NCBI RefSeq assembly: GCF_947623445.1
Contig: NC_135242.1
Span: 19,406,001-19,470,000 of the forward strand
Direction: 5' to 3'
DNA length: 64,000 bases
Source of the DNA: Clavelina lepadiformis
Taxonomy: Eukaryota; Chordata; Ascidiacea; Aplousobranchia; Clavelinidae
A model generated the notes under the pieces. That model saw only the letters and a list, made by a program, of their open reading frames with translations. It did no database searches and was not told the DNA's origin. Positions within the stretch are counted from its first letter, which is position 1, and the number at the start of each line of letters is the position of its first letter. Positions 1-12,697 of the stretch are shown piece after piece. The position numbers and the translations under genes are program-made.

Positions 1-920
1 TTGAACTTTTCAAGAACGGTTTTGATGTTCTGATACTCTTCTTTCATTGTCACCGAATGTCCTATAGGAATAGAACCGTACACGTTACCATTGTGAAGTA
101 GAACACACTTCAAACTTCGTTTGGAGCTATCAATGAAAAGTCTCCATTCGTCTGCATCATACTGTGGTAATCCCATTTCTAGAAGAAGCCTTTCTATATT
201 GTTGCAATAAACGAAATCATTGTGGGAAGCAAAATATGGAAGCAGTTCTTCTTCTCGTTTGCGAAAAAATGTCACGCTTGTACCAGCTTTGAGAAGTTTC
301 CTTTCCTGTAGCCTTGATGCCAAAAACTCCGCCGATTGCTTAGGCAAATACAAATCTCTCACTAAATCATTTAATTCCATCTGATTAAACTGGGAAGGCT
401 TGTCTGACAGATCCTCGGGTGCTGGTTGAAAAATTTCACTTTCTCCTTCACTAAACGATGCTTCTGAAGAAGAAATAGCCTCTTCGTGTAGTTCTGGAAG
501 TGATATAAATACTGGCAGTGGCTTTTCATCACTGTGAGGAACTGGCCGCAATGCCGAATCCAGATTTGGATATTTCAAACGATGTTTACTCTTTTTGTTA
601 TACCCTTTCACACTAACAAGACAAAAATAACAATCGTCAACATGATTTCGTTGCTCTCGCCAAATCATGGGTATTCCAAATTTCATTTGTGAACCTTTTC
701 CTTGCGACCAACTTCTCAGACATTCAACGCAGGTCTTGCACGCTTTATGAGGAGCCCAGCTTTTGTCCTGGTCCCCTAACTTGACTTTAAAGTAAGCAAG
801 ATATGCCCTTTTTACAAACGTGGTAATATTGCATTGTTGAGACTTCAACATGAAGCATCCACAAATGTAACAAAATATATCCGGATCATTACAACATTTT
901 ACTGTACATTTACTGGACAT
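1..920 (-). CDS. Cysteine-rich ORF of a multi-copy invertebrate family (5' part, runs off the window)
   Basis: Reading leftward from the ATG at 920, the frame stays open for 306 codons to the window edge, so this is the N-terminal part of a longer protein. It opens with closely spaced cysteines (CTVKCCNDPDIFCYICGC), then KRAYLAYFKVKLGDQDK and W-A-P-H-K-A-C-K-T-C-VEC, which look like zinc-binding clusters. Further on come MIWREQRNHVDDCYFC and RPVPHSDE, then an acidic linker, then GHSVTMKEEYQNI near the edge. I recall the same succession of motifs in uncharacterised proteins present in many copies in Hydra, arthropod and other invertebrate genomes, which suggests a mobile-element origin. That is from memory and unverified. 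It lies opposite to, and probably within an intron of, the EF-hand gene that follows. There are no stops or frameshifts in the visible part, so it is young or still selected. No enzymatic function is assigned. Confidence 0.6.
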   Translation of the reverse strand, partial: MSSKCTVKCCNDPDIFCYICGCFMLKSQQCNITTFVKRAYLAYFKVKLGDQDKSWAPHKACKTCVECLRSWSQGKGSQMKFGIPMIWREQRNHVDDCYFCLVSVKGYNKKSKHRLKYPNLDSALRPVPHSDEKPLPVFISLPELHEEAISSSEASFSEGESEIFQPAPEDLSDKPSQFNQMELNDLVRDLYLPKQSAEFLASRLQERKLLKAGTSVTFFRKREEELLPYFASHNDFVYCNNIERLLLEMGLPQYDADEWRLFIDSSKRSLKCVLLHNGNVYGSIPIGHSVTMKEEYQNIKTVLEKF

Positions 921-1120
921 TTTACTGTAAAAAGGGTAAAATTGGTCAATTTCATAAAATAATGACACCGATAGAAAGAAAACTTGATGTGATAGAGAAA
1001 ATCTGAGTTCATTTTCGGATTCAGCGCCCCAAAATTAGCTACAATCAGTTGTCAAAACCCAAACCTGAAAAAAAAAGTTGAAATTTGTAGACCAGTGTTA
1101 TTTATTGATTACATTTGTAG

Positions 1121-2054
1121 GACTTTACACGGCTCCAGGAAGCGTTCGTTTTTGCTGATGTCGGCAAGACGGGAACCTTACCAGCTAAAGAACTTCGCAC
1201 GATATGCAGAGCGTTTAAGCTCCCCCTAGCGGAAGATATTCTTCAGGTTTTCATGAGCAAGTAAGTGACGTCAGCAATGGCGTAAATTGTTAAGTCTTTT
1301 CGGCGTAATTTGCGTCAGCTTATGTTTACATGACATTTAACTTCAACGTCTTGCGCAGATAACGTTATTTAGTCCGCACTTCTACATATTTACCTGTCTT
1401 CTGTTCCAGGCTTTCCGTGAAAGACGCGGTTGATTACAAGAACTTTGTTTCCAAACTGAACTGGAGAGAAAACCCCGTCGAAGCGGTTCAATATCAGCAG
1501 CTCCCAGTCAGGGTAAAACTTCTTAAATATAATCTATCGAGTTTCGATTATGTCCGCTAGCTAGCCAGTAAAAATCCATCTGTTGACCGATGTTGAATAC
1601 ACTTGACTTTTGTTAGAAACTTTGGGTTGCAATGTTTATGGTAACTTTATTTTTGTAGTTTTTTAAGTTTCAGCAAAATGATATTGGTGAAAGTTTCTTA
1701 CAGAATGTTTAATTCATCTTAGTTCGCCTTAAACGCCTGATATTTTTATTTTCAATATGAGAATGGCAAAAATGTTCTTTAAAAAATCCTGTAATTTTAT
1801 GACAGAATGTTCAATTACCTAAGGAAGGAAAGTTCCTTATAAAAAATATATAATGGCTTTTTCAAAGGTATAAAAATATTTCTGCAATTGTGTTGGTTCC
1901 ATACCTGTAATCGAGTACATTTTCTACTAGGTTTGCTAATACGACCTGTTGTTTTTAGTTCGACGCAGCTTGGATGAATGGGGAAATTTCCAAGTCTGCC
2001 GCCGTAGACAGCGTCGCATATCACGCACTGGTTGAGGATGTCTTTGGCAAATAA
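1121..2054 (+). CDS. EF-hand protein, EFHB-like: last three exons
   Basis: Exons 1121-1260, 1410-1512 and 1959-2054 join with correct phase (AGC AA|G CTT at the first junction, codon boundary at the second) and end at TAA 2052-2054. The peptide begins with a degenerate EF-hand segment (LQEAFVFADVGKTGTLPAKE, LRTICRAFKLPL), continues as DAVDYKNFVSKLNWRENP and ends VAYHALVEDVFGK. The pattern of a weak EF-hand followed by a Y-x-x-F-x-x-x-x-N-W motif resembles the calcium-binding region of EFHB, a ciliary and sperm-axoneme protein. EFHB itself is an inference: only about 113 residues are visible and upstream exons lie outside the window. Overlapping AATAAA signals at 2226-2235 fit the 3' end. Another ciliary EF-hand protein remains possible. 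Confidence 0.5.
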
Positions 2055-2225
2055 TATCCCGATTGTGGTAATATTTTAATACATTTCACGTGATGGGAAC
2101 ACGGACCTATCTATATTTTTTACTTACTTTTTACTCTGCTGAACGTACTTATTGTTGGTGTGTGTTCTTATAAACCTATTTTGCATATATAACTACGTAG
2201 ACCGAATTTGCAAACATTTTTGCAA

Positions 2226-2235
2226 AATAAATAAA
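2226..2235 (+). promoter_or_regulatory. Polyadenylation signals of the EF-hand gene
   Basis: Two overlapping AATAAA hexamers (2226-2231 and 2230-2235) lie about 170 bases past the stop codon at 2054, a normal 3' UTR distance. Confidence 0.5.
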
Positions 2236-5200
2236 TCAAAGGCGGAAGTTGTACTTCTAATTTAAGAGCAGTTCGCCTGAACGTTGCTATACAGTCGTTC
2301 ATTGTATACGTCAGACATGTATTGTTGTACATTTACTGTGATGTGTATTATGAAATGCAAATTGTACCGTACAAGTTTCAACTTTTTTCTGGACTGGTGG
2401 TCCGGTTTCCGGTTACCGTAGCAACCAACGTCACCGTTTGACAAACCTACTTCATCAGGTTATTGAATATCTTAAACTAACGATAGTGGCTGCTGATGGC
2501 AGTTCTGTGAGGCGCAATTGCAACTGGCGACCAGCCCGCGGCCACAGGCGGCTATTCCTGCTAGTATCTCGGTCAAAAATGAAGTATTCGAGCCAAAGAG
2601 CACGGTGTGGGAACAAGATGGTATTTCGATTAACCGAAGGCTATTAATAGGGAGTTGTTTTGATGGAATTTTGTAAACCTTTTGCCCTTTACCCTGCGGC
2701 TTGCTTTTATTGGAAAGGTTTTGTTCGTTTTTAAACCAGAAACAAACTTTTATTTAAATAAAGTACGACAGCGCTGCCAAACACAGGTTTTTTCAGTTTC
2801 CGATTTCGGTTTATCAACCATCGCCAAACTTTCATGACTTGATAACTTTCATGATTTCTTGAGAAGTTGACTTAATCAGTGAGTATAATAGTAGCCCATA
2901 CCTGGGACTCCCAATCAAAATAGCAGCAACTTTATGGCAGGAACGTGAATGGCCGACTTCCCGCATATTGACGTCAATTTTACCGCAACACTTGTCGAAC
3001 AAAACAACTCATCTAAGCTGTGTTGGTGATTGCGACAAACAATTCAACCGATTTTAACTTCATTGAAACGAATACGGCCGATAAAACTCCAGTTTTGGCT
3101 CGGTCAAAGTTCACGCTTTTGTTACGGAGTTCAACCAAGCTTGGCAATGTCGTAGAAAACAGGATTTAAGGTTTTCTATGAACGATGCCTGCCACACGCA
3201 ATCGGGTTTGGCAGGATTCCAAACCACTCACAAAAAATTTTCCGCTTCAAAATACCTTCCTGGCCGCTTAAATACCGCCCGTTAGATGCAAGCGTAAATG
3301 CATAGGCAACTAAAGTTTTGGGGTCCAGGTTCTTGGATCTACCTATTGTTGTATAATATTACATGTTTCATTCAGTATGTATATTAGTAGACGTGCAAGT
3401 GATATTAGTGGTTTGCGGTCGGGCCAAACGGTTTTAATGGATTGGCGTATTTTTAGCATATGTAGCGATTGACGCAAAGAAAGATGATATAATTCTTTAG
3501 GCTGTGTTTCTTATCAACTACAAAATCAGTTTGGTGCAAGTGTAGTCGTAACTTCGATAATATTGGTGGCAAATGATGAAACGGGTCTGCCAAATTATAG
3601 GCCAGGGTAAGGGTCAAGAATTGGTGAAGCTGCCCCCATTGACTTTCGATTGTGTTGTAAATGTTAAGAGTTTTATGCCGGCTGACCTTGTTGTTAACAA
3701 TTTACAATAATTTTAAGTATAGGCATACACTCTTATTATAAAAAATAATAGTGCAACGCCAATTTGTAAATAGATACTTCAATACGTTTGTGTTGTCGAT
3801 TTTACTTTCGAAATGAAATTAACTTAAAAGTTTCAAGGCATTTCAAGGATCTTGGTAGACGAGCTCCCCTAGGTTTGAAGCCATATAAGACCGCGTCTTC
3901 CAATGACAACACGATTTTAAATTTGAGATTTGCCGAACGCAACAAGCAAACTGAGTTTGATAGTTAGTAAAAGAAAATACCAGATGAAGAAAAAACTTAA
4001 CCTCTAAAAGAGCTTTCTGTCATTGTTGTTTTTTGCATTCGTAATTTTGCCTAAGTCGGAACCAGGAGAGACAATTTTAATATTTGGCTCGAAAACGAAA
4101 AGGAAACGTCCAAACGGCGGCTGATAAATATCAGCTTCTTCTCGGAAATCATACCCGTGCCTAAAGGACGTGATCCATCTGTTGGCCTGTTTACAATAAA
4201 CATCATATTTTTTCCTAATGCCAATACTTAAATGCTCTCAAAGCATCTACGGCGTCCACTGTCGAACCAATATATTGGACTAGTTGCTTTGACGTCACAG
4301 CGAAACGTTCGCAATGCCAATAAGTCTCGTCTACTACGAACGCTTTGGAACACAGCCAAGTACCTCAACATCACGTATTTATAAAAGTTCGAGCTTCGGT
4401 TTTGCTCAAAAAGCACATCGAGCGTTTGGTCGTAGTGTGTGAAGCCGCTTGCAGTATTAACATAAGCTTATAATATCTCCAGGCATTGCTATTTTATGCG
4501 ATACAGTATATTTTAATGGTGTTAAAGACAGTAAGGAGTTAAGGTGCTGTAATAATCCACCAATAAGACTTTACGATAAAGATGTTTGTTAAAAGTCAGA
4601 TGTTAATGCAGAATATTATTTAGAATTAAGCGTTTTGTGACGAGGTTCATAGTGTGTAACCTTTTTTAGCGTTGGCAATATGAAGTTCATAAACATGACA
4701 TCAACTCCTGTTCAAATGGAAGACGCGACTGGTTTGAGGTGGTTAAAACCGGTTTTCTTGGCACTGGTACAAATCGCTTTAAAGTGTGTGGTTGGCAAAG
4801 AGCGGCAGTGTGCTTATATGCTCCTGTCTTAGTCCGCAACAGTGCTATACAATTATCAGCATTAAGGTTTGCAGCAAGCAAATGTATTGGAGCTTGTATT
4901 AACCAAAGCTAAGCATGAGCAGTCTGTAGTGAGTGACAGCAATAATTAACGAGCGCAGTATTTGCAGGTTAATCAACAAACGTACATCGTGTATAGAGTT
5001 GCGTATAGCGGAGTTTGATAGAGCTTTTAAAAGCTTGTATAAAACTACATAAATTTATAAAGCCGCGCGGTTGTCATATATTTTGTCACGTTTTCGTAAC
5101 TCTCTTTGCAGGCGTTATAATATATTATGATGTGAAATCCATTTCTTCTGTTTCCAGGCCTTGTACTGAACGAAGTCATGGTCAAAGGTTTATCCATGTT

Positions 5201-5395
5201 TTAGGAGCGTAAAGTATTAATTCGGCATGGTAGAGCCTGAATAGCAAAACAGTTAACGTTTTATTGCTATTCTGTTTCTTATAGTTGGAATCACAAAAGC
5301 TAAAATAGAGTTATACTGTATTTAAAGTGCATAATCACATTTCAACGAGCTCTTGAAGCTGCGTTTTGTAAAGTGATCCACATCAAACTTAAAGC
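2236..5395. other. Intergenic, no gene seen
   Basis: 3.2 kb between the EF-hand gene and the Kelch gene. Only short chance frames are present, with no splice-consistent exons and no recognised repeat ends. It must hold the promoter and 5' UTR of the Kelch gene, but I cannot point to a specific site. Confidence 0.5.
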
Positions 5396-8300
5396 ATGGC
5401 CTCTCAACCAAAAATCAAGCAGGAACGCTTGGATTCAGGTTATGATGACCAGGAGCAAATCAGGTTTGCATTAACTCAAGCAATTGTTATTTATTGGTCA
5501 ATTATATCGTCCCATTCACAGAACTTAGGCTCAACCAGCATGAGATGCTTTAAATTTCGTACATCAAACGGGATAAGAAATTGAAATCCTTTCGGATTCT
5601 GTTTGTTTGTAACAAATAAAATTATGAATTCAACTTCGCGTCATAAATTTTTTCCACCACGTCTTGTGGAACGTTCATAGTTACCGAAAAACGTGACATT
5701 GTCAAAGTTTTGTAGAAGTATTGTGAAAGCTAAATTATTCGCGCATTAGGAAGGTATTCTTATAAAATGGGCCAAGGAAATCTTTAACCAGCAAAGTTTT
5801 CATTTTTCCCCCAAATGTATTTTGGCCAAGCGTGCGAGAATAAAGTCCTTTTTAAGGCAATATAGTTTATGACGTCACGAAATTAATCGAATTGGTTTAC
5901 TTTTGCCTTTGTTTTGGCGAGCACCGGCACTTTGAAAGGGCTCAATTTGTTTGCTATATAATGGCAGGCATGTTTGTAATGTCTGTTCTCAAATGACTTG
6001 CGCCTTTAAAGGCGTTTTTGGACTAAAGCCAATTTTATTTTCACTTTGAAGTGCCTCAACGCAAAACGGCAGACATGAAACCTCAATGACGTCATCACCT
6101 TCAACAATTGACGACAGTGTGAGCTTGAGCAGCGAAAAACGCGAAAATACTCCGCCACGTAAAAGGCTTCGATATGATGTCCCAACAGAAGTAAGTAAGC
6201 AATCAATATGCGCGTTTCCGAATCTATAGTATATGGATAGTTATAATAGTCTATAGTATGTAGTAAATATTAATACTGCTTGCTTCATAAATATCATGCC
6301 GCATGAAAAGATTAGAAGTTTTAGAACAGAGAAAAATTCTTATAGTCTTAAAAAGCAATAGCCTATATGGCACGTCGGAGCAATTTCCACTATTGCAAAC
6401 GTCCAGACATTACATTAAAATAGCATACTTTTTGCTCAAAATAGGCATTTTTACTAAATATAGTAATTTCTAACACTTGGCAATGAAACGCATTCTTCTG
6501 TGAATTTTTATCTCGCCTTTTTCTTATTGTCTCGGAATATAATTTTCAAAATTAACAAGTTGTACGTCTGCATGTAACGCGGTAGATTACATTTGTACGC
6601 ATGTTGCAAGATTAAAGGTAAATATCAGCAAACAATAACCAGATTATCTTTAATTAAACACGTATAAAAGATACGCCTTCAAGTCTTATTGCTCTAAAAT
6701 TGTTGTAGTTTCACTGAGAACCATATTACACACGCACGACGCGTGTTCATGTTTTCTGGCGTCATTTTTCAGCAAAAAATACAAAATGGGCGCGGCTCAA
6801 CGCTACCTTCGCTTTCTTACCAGCACTACGATGGGTCGCACGCAATCGGCGTCCTAAGTAGAATGAACAAGTTGAGATTCAATGAAAACTTCGTGGATTT
6901 GGTGCTCGTGACAGATGGAAAAGAAATACCTTGCCACAAGGTAAAATATAATTGCTTTGACAGTAAGAGGTTTAGTAAAAGCTGACACAAGCTCTTGTTA
7001 TAAAAACGACATCACGATGTTTTCGTTTCTGAGCATAAATGTTAGACTGTGTTGAAGTTTACCGTTAACGAAAACTTTTGTGAAACCGCAATGTACTGTA
7101 GACATAAATTTTAATAAACATTAAAAGATATAGCAATAAGTGAGTAAGTCATGCGTTACAGACCGTTTTTTTCACTGATCAATATCACGTTTGTCTACAA
7201 TGTGGGGGTGTGTGTGGATGAAATCCAAGAGACATTTGGACCGATTTCATTTGCGGTGCTGGCTTCAACCAAATTGTCTCATAAAACGCACAAAATTAGT
7301 CACGCTAAAGCCTTTTTCACGTGATTGGCATATTATCCTACGTTATTGATTTGATATAGTATATTCTCGCACGCTTAATATTCCAATACAATTTTTTCTC
7401 ACAAAAATTGTTTGGCAATACGTTATTTAATATTATTGTTTATTAATTAGTCTCAAAGACTTGCAATTGCACGCAACCCTAGTCACGCGAATCATAAGAA
7501 AATTGAACAAATAGTTTCAGTTTTTTTGTAAAGCTTCATTTTTACAGGCGCACGAGCTGGTTATTTTTACATTTTTTAATATAGTTCTGTCCGCTTCTGT
7601 CTTTCAAATAAGATTTGTTTGTTTGTTTTTCAGGCGGTCCTGTGCTGTGCCAGCCACTACTTCTCAGAATTAATTACTGCCAATTCTGCCAGCCGATACC
7701 TGCAAAAAATACATTTGAATGATGCGTCTTCTCAGACTATAATGCAGCTTGTAGACTATGCTTATACCTCCAAAATCAATATAAATGGTGAGTTGAAATC
7801 GAAACGATCAAATCGCACAAGTTTACAACGCACAACGCAGCGTACATAACGTGGCATAATTTAGTTTTCGGTCAGGTCGGTTCATGTCAGTTTTAAATTT
7901 ATACCAGATGTTACTGCTGCTTTTTATCGTGGTCACACTTTCTTTGTAGACGATAACATTGAGCATATACTATCAGCTGCAACTTTGTATAAATTTTCGA
8001 ACGTATCAAAAGCTTGCGTGATGATATTGAAACAACGCATGACTCCATCCAACTGCATAGCGATAAAGAAGTTCGCTGTTAAGCAGGTGAAGAAATCACT
8101 ACGTCATAATCGTAATAAATAAAAAGATCTACTTAGGCAAAGTAAATTTAAAGAATTACAAGTAAGCCTAATTACTTCATCTCATTTTGTTTATTTTTAA
8201 AGTCTTGCGCGGAATTGGTCAATTTTGCTAACATCTTCTCAAATGAAAATTTTGCCGAAATCAGCATGTCTGAAGATTTTCCCCACCTTAATGTGAAAGA

Positions 8301-10500
8301 CGTGATTTGCCTGATTTCAAGCAATTTCTTAACCTTGGATTCCGAAGAAGTAGTAAGGCATAGCAGCTATTGTGTTAACTTACATATCTCATATAACTTT
8401 TTGGTAAATAATGCATTATTTATTCATTTGCATAATTTATTATGAAAGAATGTTTGACTGCACAATGTAAACTTTTCCGGTACATGTCATTTTCACTTGA
8501 TAAAACCAGGTATTCGATGCTGTTATGAGCTGGGTGCAACATGACGTCACTTCCCGGAAGTTCCTACTCCCACGTCTACTGGAACACGTTCGCCTGCCAC
8601 TGGTGAGGCCCCAGTTTCTGTTGGACGTTGTGCAAGCTGACCCACTTATAAAGAACAATAAGGTAAGTTAAGTTACACCTGACTTAAAAAAGTCGCCATT
8701 TATCATAGTTTTTCTTTTTATTGTTAGGAATGTGAAAAGTTTTTGAACGAGGCTCAACGATTTCAGCTGCTTCCGGACCAGCGACCGATGATGCAAACAA
8801 AAAGGACGCAGCCAAGGCAAGCATATGTGACTAAAGTAAGCAACTTTTAATACATACAACTAAATGTAATGCCTTTAAATTACACTTTTGAAGATAGACT
8901 ACTTAGTTTTCATGATAAATTTTTTCATATAAGTAGAGAATAATAACTAGCTATAACGTTCGTGGACCTACGTGTCATTCGCAATGGATGTTTACAGAAA
9001 ATGGAGGTTTTGGTAACGGTTGGTGGTCTCAACAAAGACAAACAGACGATTGCAAATTGCGTATACTTCGATCTAAATCAACCGCGTACGACGCATTTGG
9101 CTCCGTTGTCGGGTAATTACTGTGACAAAATTGATACCAAACCGAAGGCATTCCTCAAAAGATGACCCCGCCGGTAATTTCCGAGTTGTGCGCTGCGATA
9201 TTAACTTGAAATGTTTAAACAGTAAAACAAACCGCCTACAGCGTCGCTGCAGTCAAGAACAACATTTTTGTTACCGGAGGGGCTTGTGTAACGCCATGCA
9301 ATGAAGTTTGGATGTACATTCCTAGCCTTGACATTTGGCAAGAGGTATGTAATAGGCTACTGTCTTTTTAAGTTTTCAACTTGAGGTATAAGTTAAACTC
9401 GGAGAAGAATTTAACATGGACGCTTTATCGTGCTACAGGTCGCACCCATGATTGAACCCAGGTTTCTCCATACATCGGTAGCGTTCAACGGCTTTCTCTA
9501 TGTGTTGGGTGGCAGCGATGGTACCGGAAGGCTTCGCAGTGTTGAAAAGTACAATCCAGACACAAATTCCTGGCAAGATGTGGCGCCCATGTTAAAAGCA
9601 CTGAGCTCACCTTGTGCTGTTACTTGCGATGGAATGCTGTACGTAATTGGTAAGAATTTAAATATTCGCAGTGACTATCAACTCGTTTATGAAAGGACAT
9701 ATAAAACATTTTGTAGCAACAGGCAAAACAATTGTCAGTGTTTGGCTAAATACAACTTTATTCCATCATAGAATCGGCAGAGTGCTCACTTATATTTTAC
9801 AATCTCAAGGTGGCGCCGTAGGTTCGGAGCCAAACGAAATAGTTTGTGATGTACAAAGCTACGATCCAAAACATAACTCTTGGAAGTTTGTGACTTCACT
9901 TCCGCAGCCGGAAAGAGGAGCTGTAGCAGCCAATCTTAACGGGACGGTCTACCTAATGGGACAAAATAAAGCAGTTTACTCTTACAACAGGTGGACTTAA
10001 TCTTCTTACTTTTCGTTGGGCTTTGTTTATCTAATTCTAAACTGTACTTGTAACTGATTGCTGTTTTATGGCAGACAAAGCAATGAATGGGTCAAGCGGT
10101 GCAACACACTTGGAGGTCATTTATATGGCGCAGCCACTGTTCATTGCGGCCAGCTGTGTGTGGCAGGTCAGATACTGTAATGTGTTTCGTAAGTAAACTG
10201 TGAGTCGATAGAAGGTGATAATGATTTCTTTAGTCGAATAGGTTTCGTATAGGAAACGTTATTAACATATGCTCGTGTTGGAGATGTAATCAAATACAAC
10301 ATAGTTATTGAAATGTGTTTAATTTGCGTTTTGATTTCATGGAAGCAGGTGGTCTTCACGGAAACAGTTACATCAACGGCACAGTTGAAACTTACGATTA
10401 CGTGAACGACCGATGGTTTGTAACGAGCACTCTTCACGTTCCGGTCTACGCGCAAGGATTTGTCAGCATCGTAAAGGACGACGTCACTAGTCCAAGATGA
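5396..10500 (+). CDS. BTB-BACK-Kelch protein, KLHL24/KLHL6-like, 642 aa, 14 exons
   Basis: Exons: 5396-5463, 6073-6190, 6773-6940, 7634-7787, 7950-8086, 8203-8352, 8510-8662, 8728-8835, 8998-9112, 9223-9344, 9439-9649, 9810-9990, 10075-10166, 10349-10500. All have GT-AG borders and compatible phase, totalling 1929 nt with TGA. Residues about 1-80 are a disordered leader with a basic patch (PPRKRLRYD). A BTB domain follows at about 85-195 (FVDLVLVTDGKEIPCHKAVL), then BACK at about 200-315 (EEVVFDAVMSWVQHDV, HVRLPLVRPQFLLD). From about 352 come Kelch repeats with the double glycines and Y/W spacing (LYVLGGSDGTGRLRSVEKYN, LYVIGGG). The repeat SSPCAVTCDGMLYVIGGG aligns with the equivalent KLHL24 repeat. 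Family members bind CUL3 through BTB-BACK and present substrates through the propeller for ubiquitination. The start is the first ATG in exon 1. KLHL24 against KLHL6 or KLHL35 cannot be settled without a tree. Confidence 0.9.
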
Positions 10501-10828
10501 GCATAAAACTGTGTCATGGTCTGACTTTGCGCACATTTATTTCATGGACATAAAATTACGGGAAGAGCTATTTTTACTTCATTTTACGAAAACCGGTTTA
10601 CAATCGGGTTTTGTCAGCCAAAAAATTCCTCCCACTGTGAGGAATCCTTTTGGCTACGATGTACATAATGCATAAGCAGCCTTATCTACCGAACACTTTG
10701 TCGCAAAGCTTATGGTACGGTATTTTTTCCAATTTTCTCGTCAAACCAAGGTTTTTGATACCTGTTTCTACAGTCGTTTTGTTTATTTTTTAGAATATCT
10801 TCTCACTGTTTTAACTATTGCTTTTTTA

Positions 10829-10834
10829 AATAAA
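10829..10834 (+). promoter_or_regulatory. Candidate polyadenylation signal of the Kelch gene
   Basis: AATAAA 329 bases past the stop codon at 10500, on the coding strand, in A/T-rich sequence. Other signals may be used. Confidence 0.3.
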
Positions 10835-10839
10835 ATTTC

Positions 10840-12649
10840 TCAAATCATGATCATTTTAAATAAAAGCAAACAAAGATATTTCAATACATCAATAGCCTAT
10901 ACAGTGAAAAATTTAAATTAATACACATTCGTAAAAGTTACACCTACAATTACTGTATGAATTCGGAAATGTTAGGCTGAAAAGACAACAACGTAACTCT
11001 AATACACTGTGAAAATAAATATACCTTATTTCCAGTCTAAAAGTTGTAGGCCTACATCATAATTAACTTCTATGTAGTTTTATCGAGCAGTTAAACATTG
11101 TTTTCAAAATTCATAAAGAAATGTGTTATTTCAGCCTACTTAAGTAAAAAATGGTTGGATGAATTTTACTTTGTAAATTATTTCCTGAGATTGGTTAATG
11201 TTTAGTCAAGATTGTAATAATTTTATATTTAGAAACGTAAAATGAGTTATGCATAAAACTATTTATAGAAAAATTATATGAAAACTGCATTTATCTTTAA
11301 AAATTGATTCATTTTCCTTGAAGTGGAAGATATCGTTTCTATATCAGGAAAAGACATCGTGTATGAGTATTGCCTCTGCCAAAATCCAGCACGCGCAGCT
11401 TACAGTATAAAACTGAGTTCTGTGCTAAACTTTGCAATGAACCTATAAGCGACCATATTTATGAATTCGTTGCTGAATTCATGTTTGCTAAAAGCCGCTT
11501 ACAGTAACCTCTTTTGTGCTTTAAAATGTGCTTTTATACAATTATTATAATTAGCAGTTATTCGATATTTCTCATAGCCGGTCTCTGGTATGAGAAGCCA
11601 AAAGACAAAATACTGAGATCTAAATATTCTCTTTAATTGGGTGCTTATGAAATAAGAATTTGAGCCCACTAATAAAATCTCAACTAAGTAAGCTAGGATA
11701 GGATAAGATATGCAGGATATTCTAACAAAATAGAAATATTTTAAAATTCTTATAACAATTTGGCTGAATATGAAATTTGTTGTCCTATCGGTAACACACT
11801 TCCTTTAATTATTCCATCATTTTCTGTTGTCTGTCCGAGATACTAATATTTATTAAACGTTTAAAAGTATTTGCAGTCGAGCGTTTCGATAATCCAGCAA
11901 CTCGTAATTAAAAATCAATACGGTACCATACTTAAAACAGCTATGATGATAAATACAAAATCAGCCGTTTATTGTTCTACTATATCATTGGATGTGTGGA
12001 TAAGTACTACGTCCTAATCTAATGTGCATAATCAGTGTGTTCTGCAAAATGTATAACTATTCTGTTGTGGATATGACGCATTTGGGACTTCAGCGCCGAG
12101 AAACTGGCAATGAAGCTGCCGTTCTTTACTTACTTCATAGACCACAAGTTTATCTTTGAGTGTTATCTATATACCAATCAAAAGTTGTGCACCAAATTTC
12201 CCAAAAAAAAATTACTGCTAAATTTTTAAAAATAAAATAAAGTTGTGCTGACGAAAAATTTTGTCCTTAAAACCATAGCGTTTTGACATTAGATAAGTCC
12301 TGTACAATAGAAAATTATTTCGAAATGCTATGTACAATTTACATTGTCTACCCTATTATTTAGACGTCGTTTTACTCAAAATGCGAGTCGAAACAAAAAA
12401 GTTTAAAAACAATTACCTTGGATGGCATACTAGATAACTGAAACTACCCAATGAAAAATGTATGTCAGCATTTTAAAAAAACGAACAAGTTACTTTATTT
12501 ACAACGTGTTTATGTATTTCCTTATAGGTACACATATTTATTGATATTTCTAGTAGATACACAAATAAAATAAAAACTAAAACACAGCAACACCGTTGCA
12601 AATGTAGTACTGCATATTAACTAGAATACAGATGAGTAACTTATAAACT
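10840..12649. other. Intergenic, no gene seen
   Basis: About 1.8 kb of A/T-rich sequence between the converging 3' ends of the Kelch gene and sulfotransferase gene ST1. No exon-like frame and no recognised repeat end. Confidence 0.5.
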
Positions 12650-12697
12650 TTTATTATAATCTTTAATTCAACAACAAAACACTAATTAATCGGCAGG

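Noticed and set aside
10075-10166. Suspected one-base frameshift in Kelch exon 13
   Set aside because: On recounting the bases, GTT CAT TGC is in frame and the exon joins its neighbours in phase.
10168-10536. 122-aa open frame on the minus strand
   Set aside because: It lies opposite the last Kelch exon and its intron, and it has no motif of its own. The plus-strand Kelch reading is clear.
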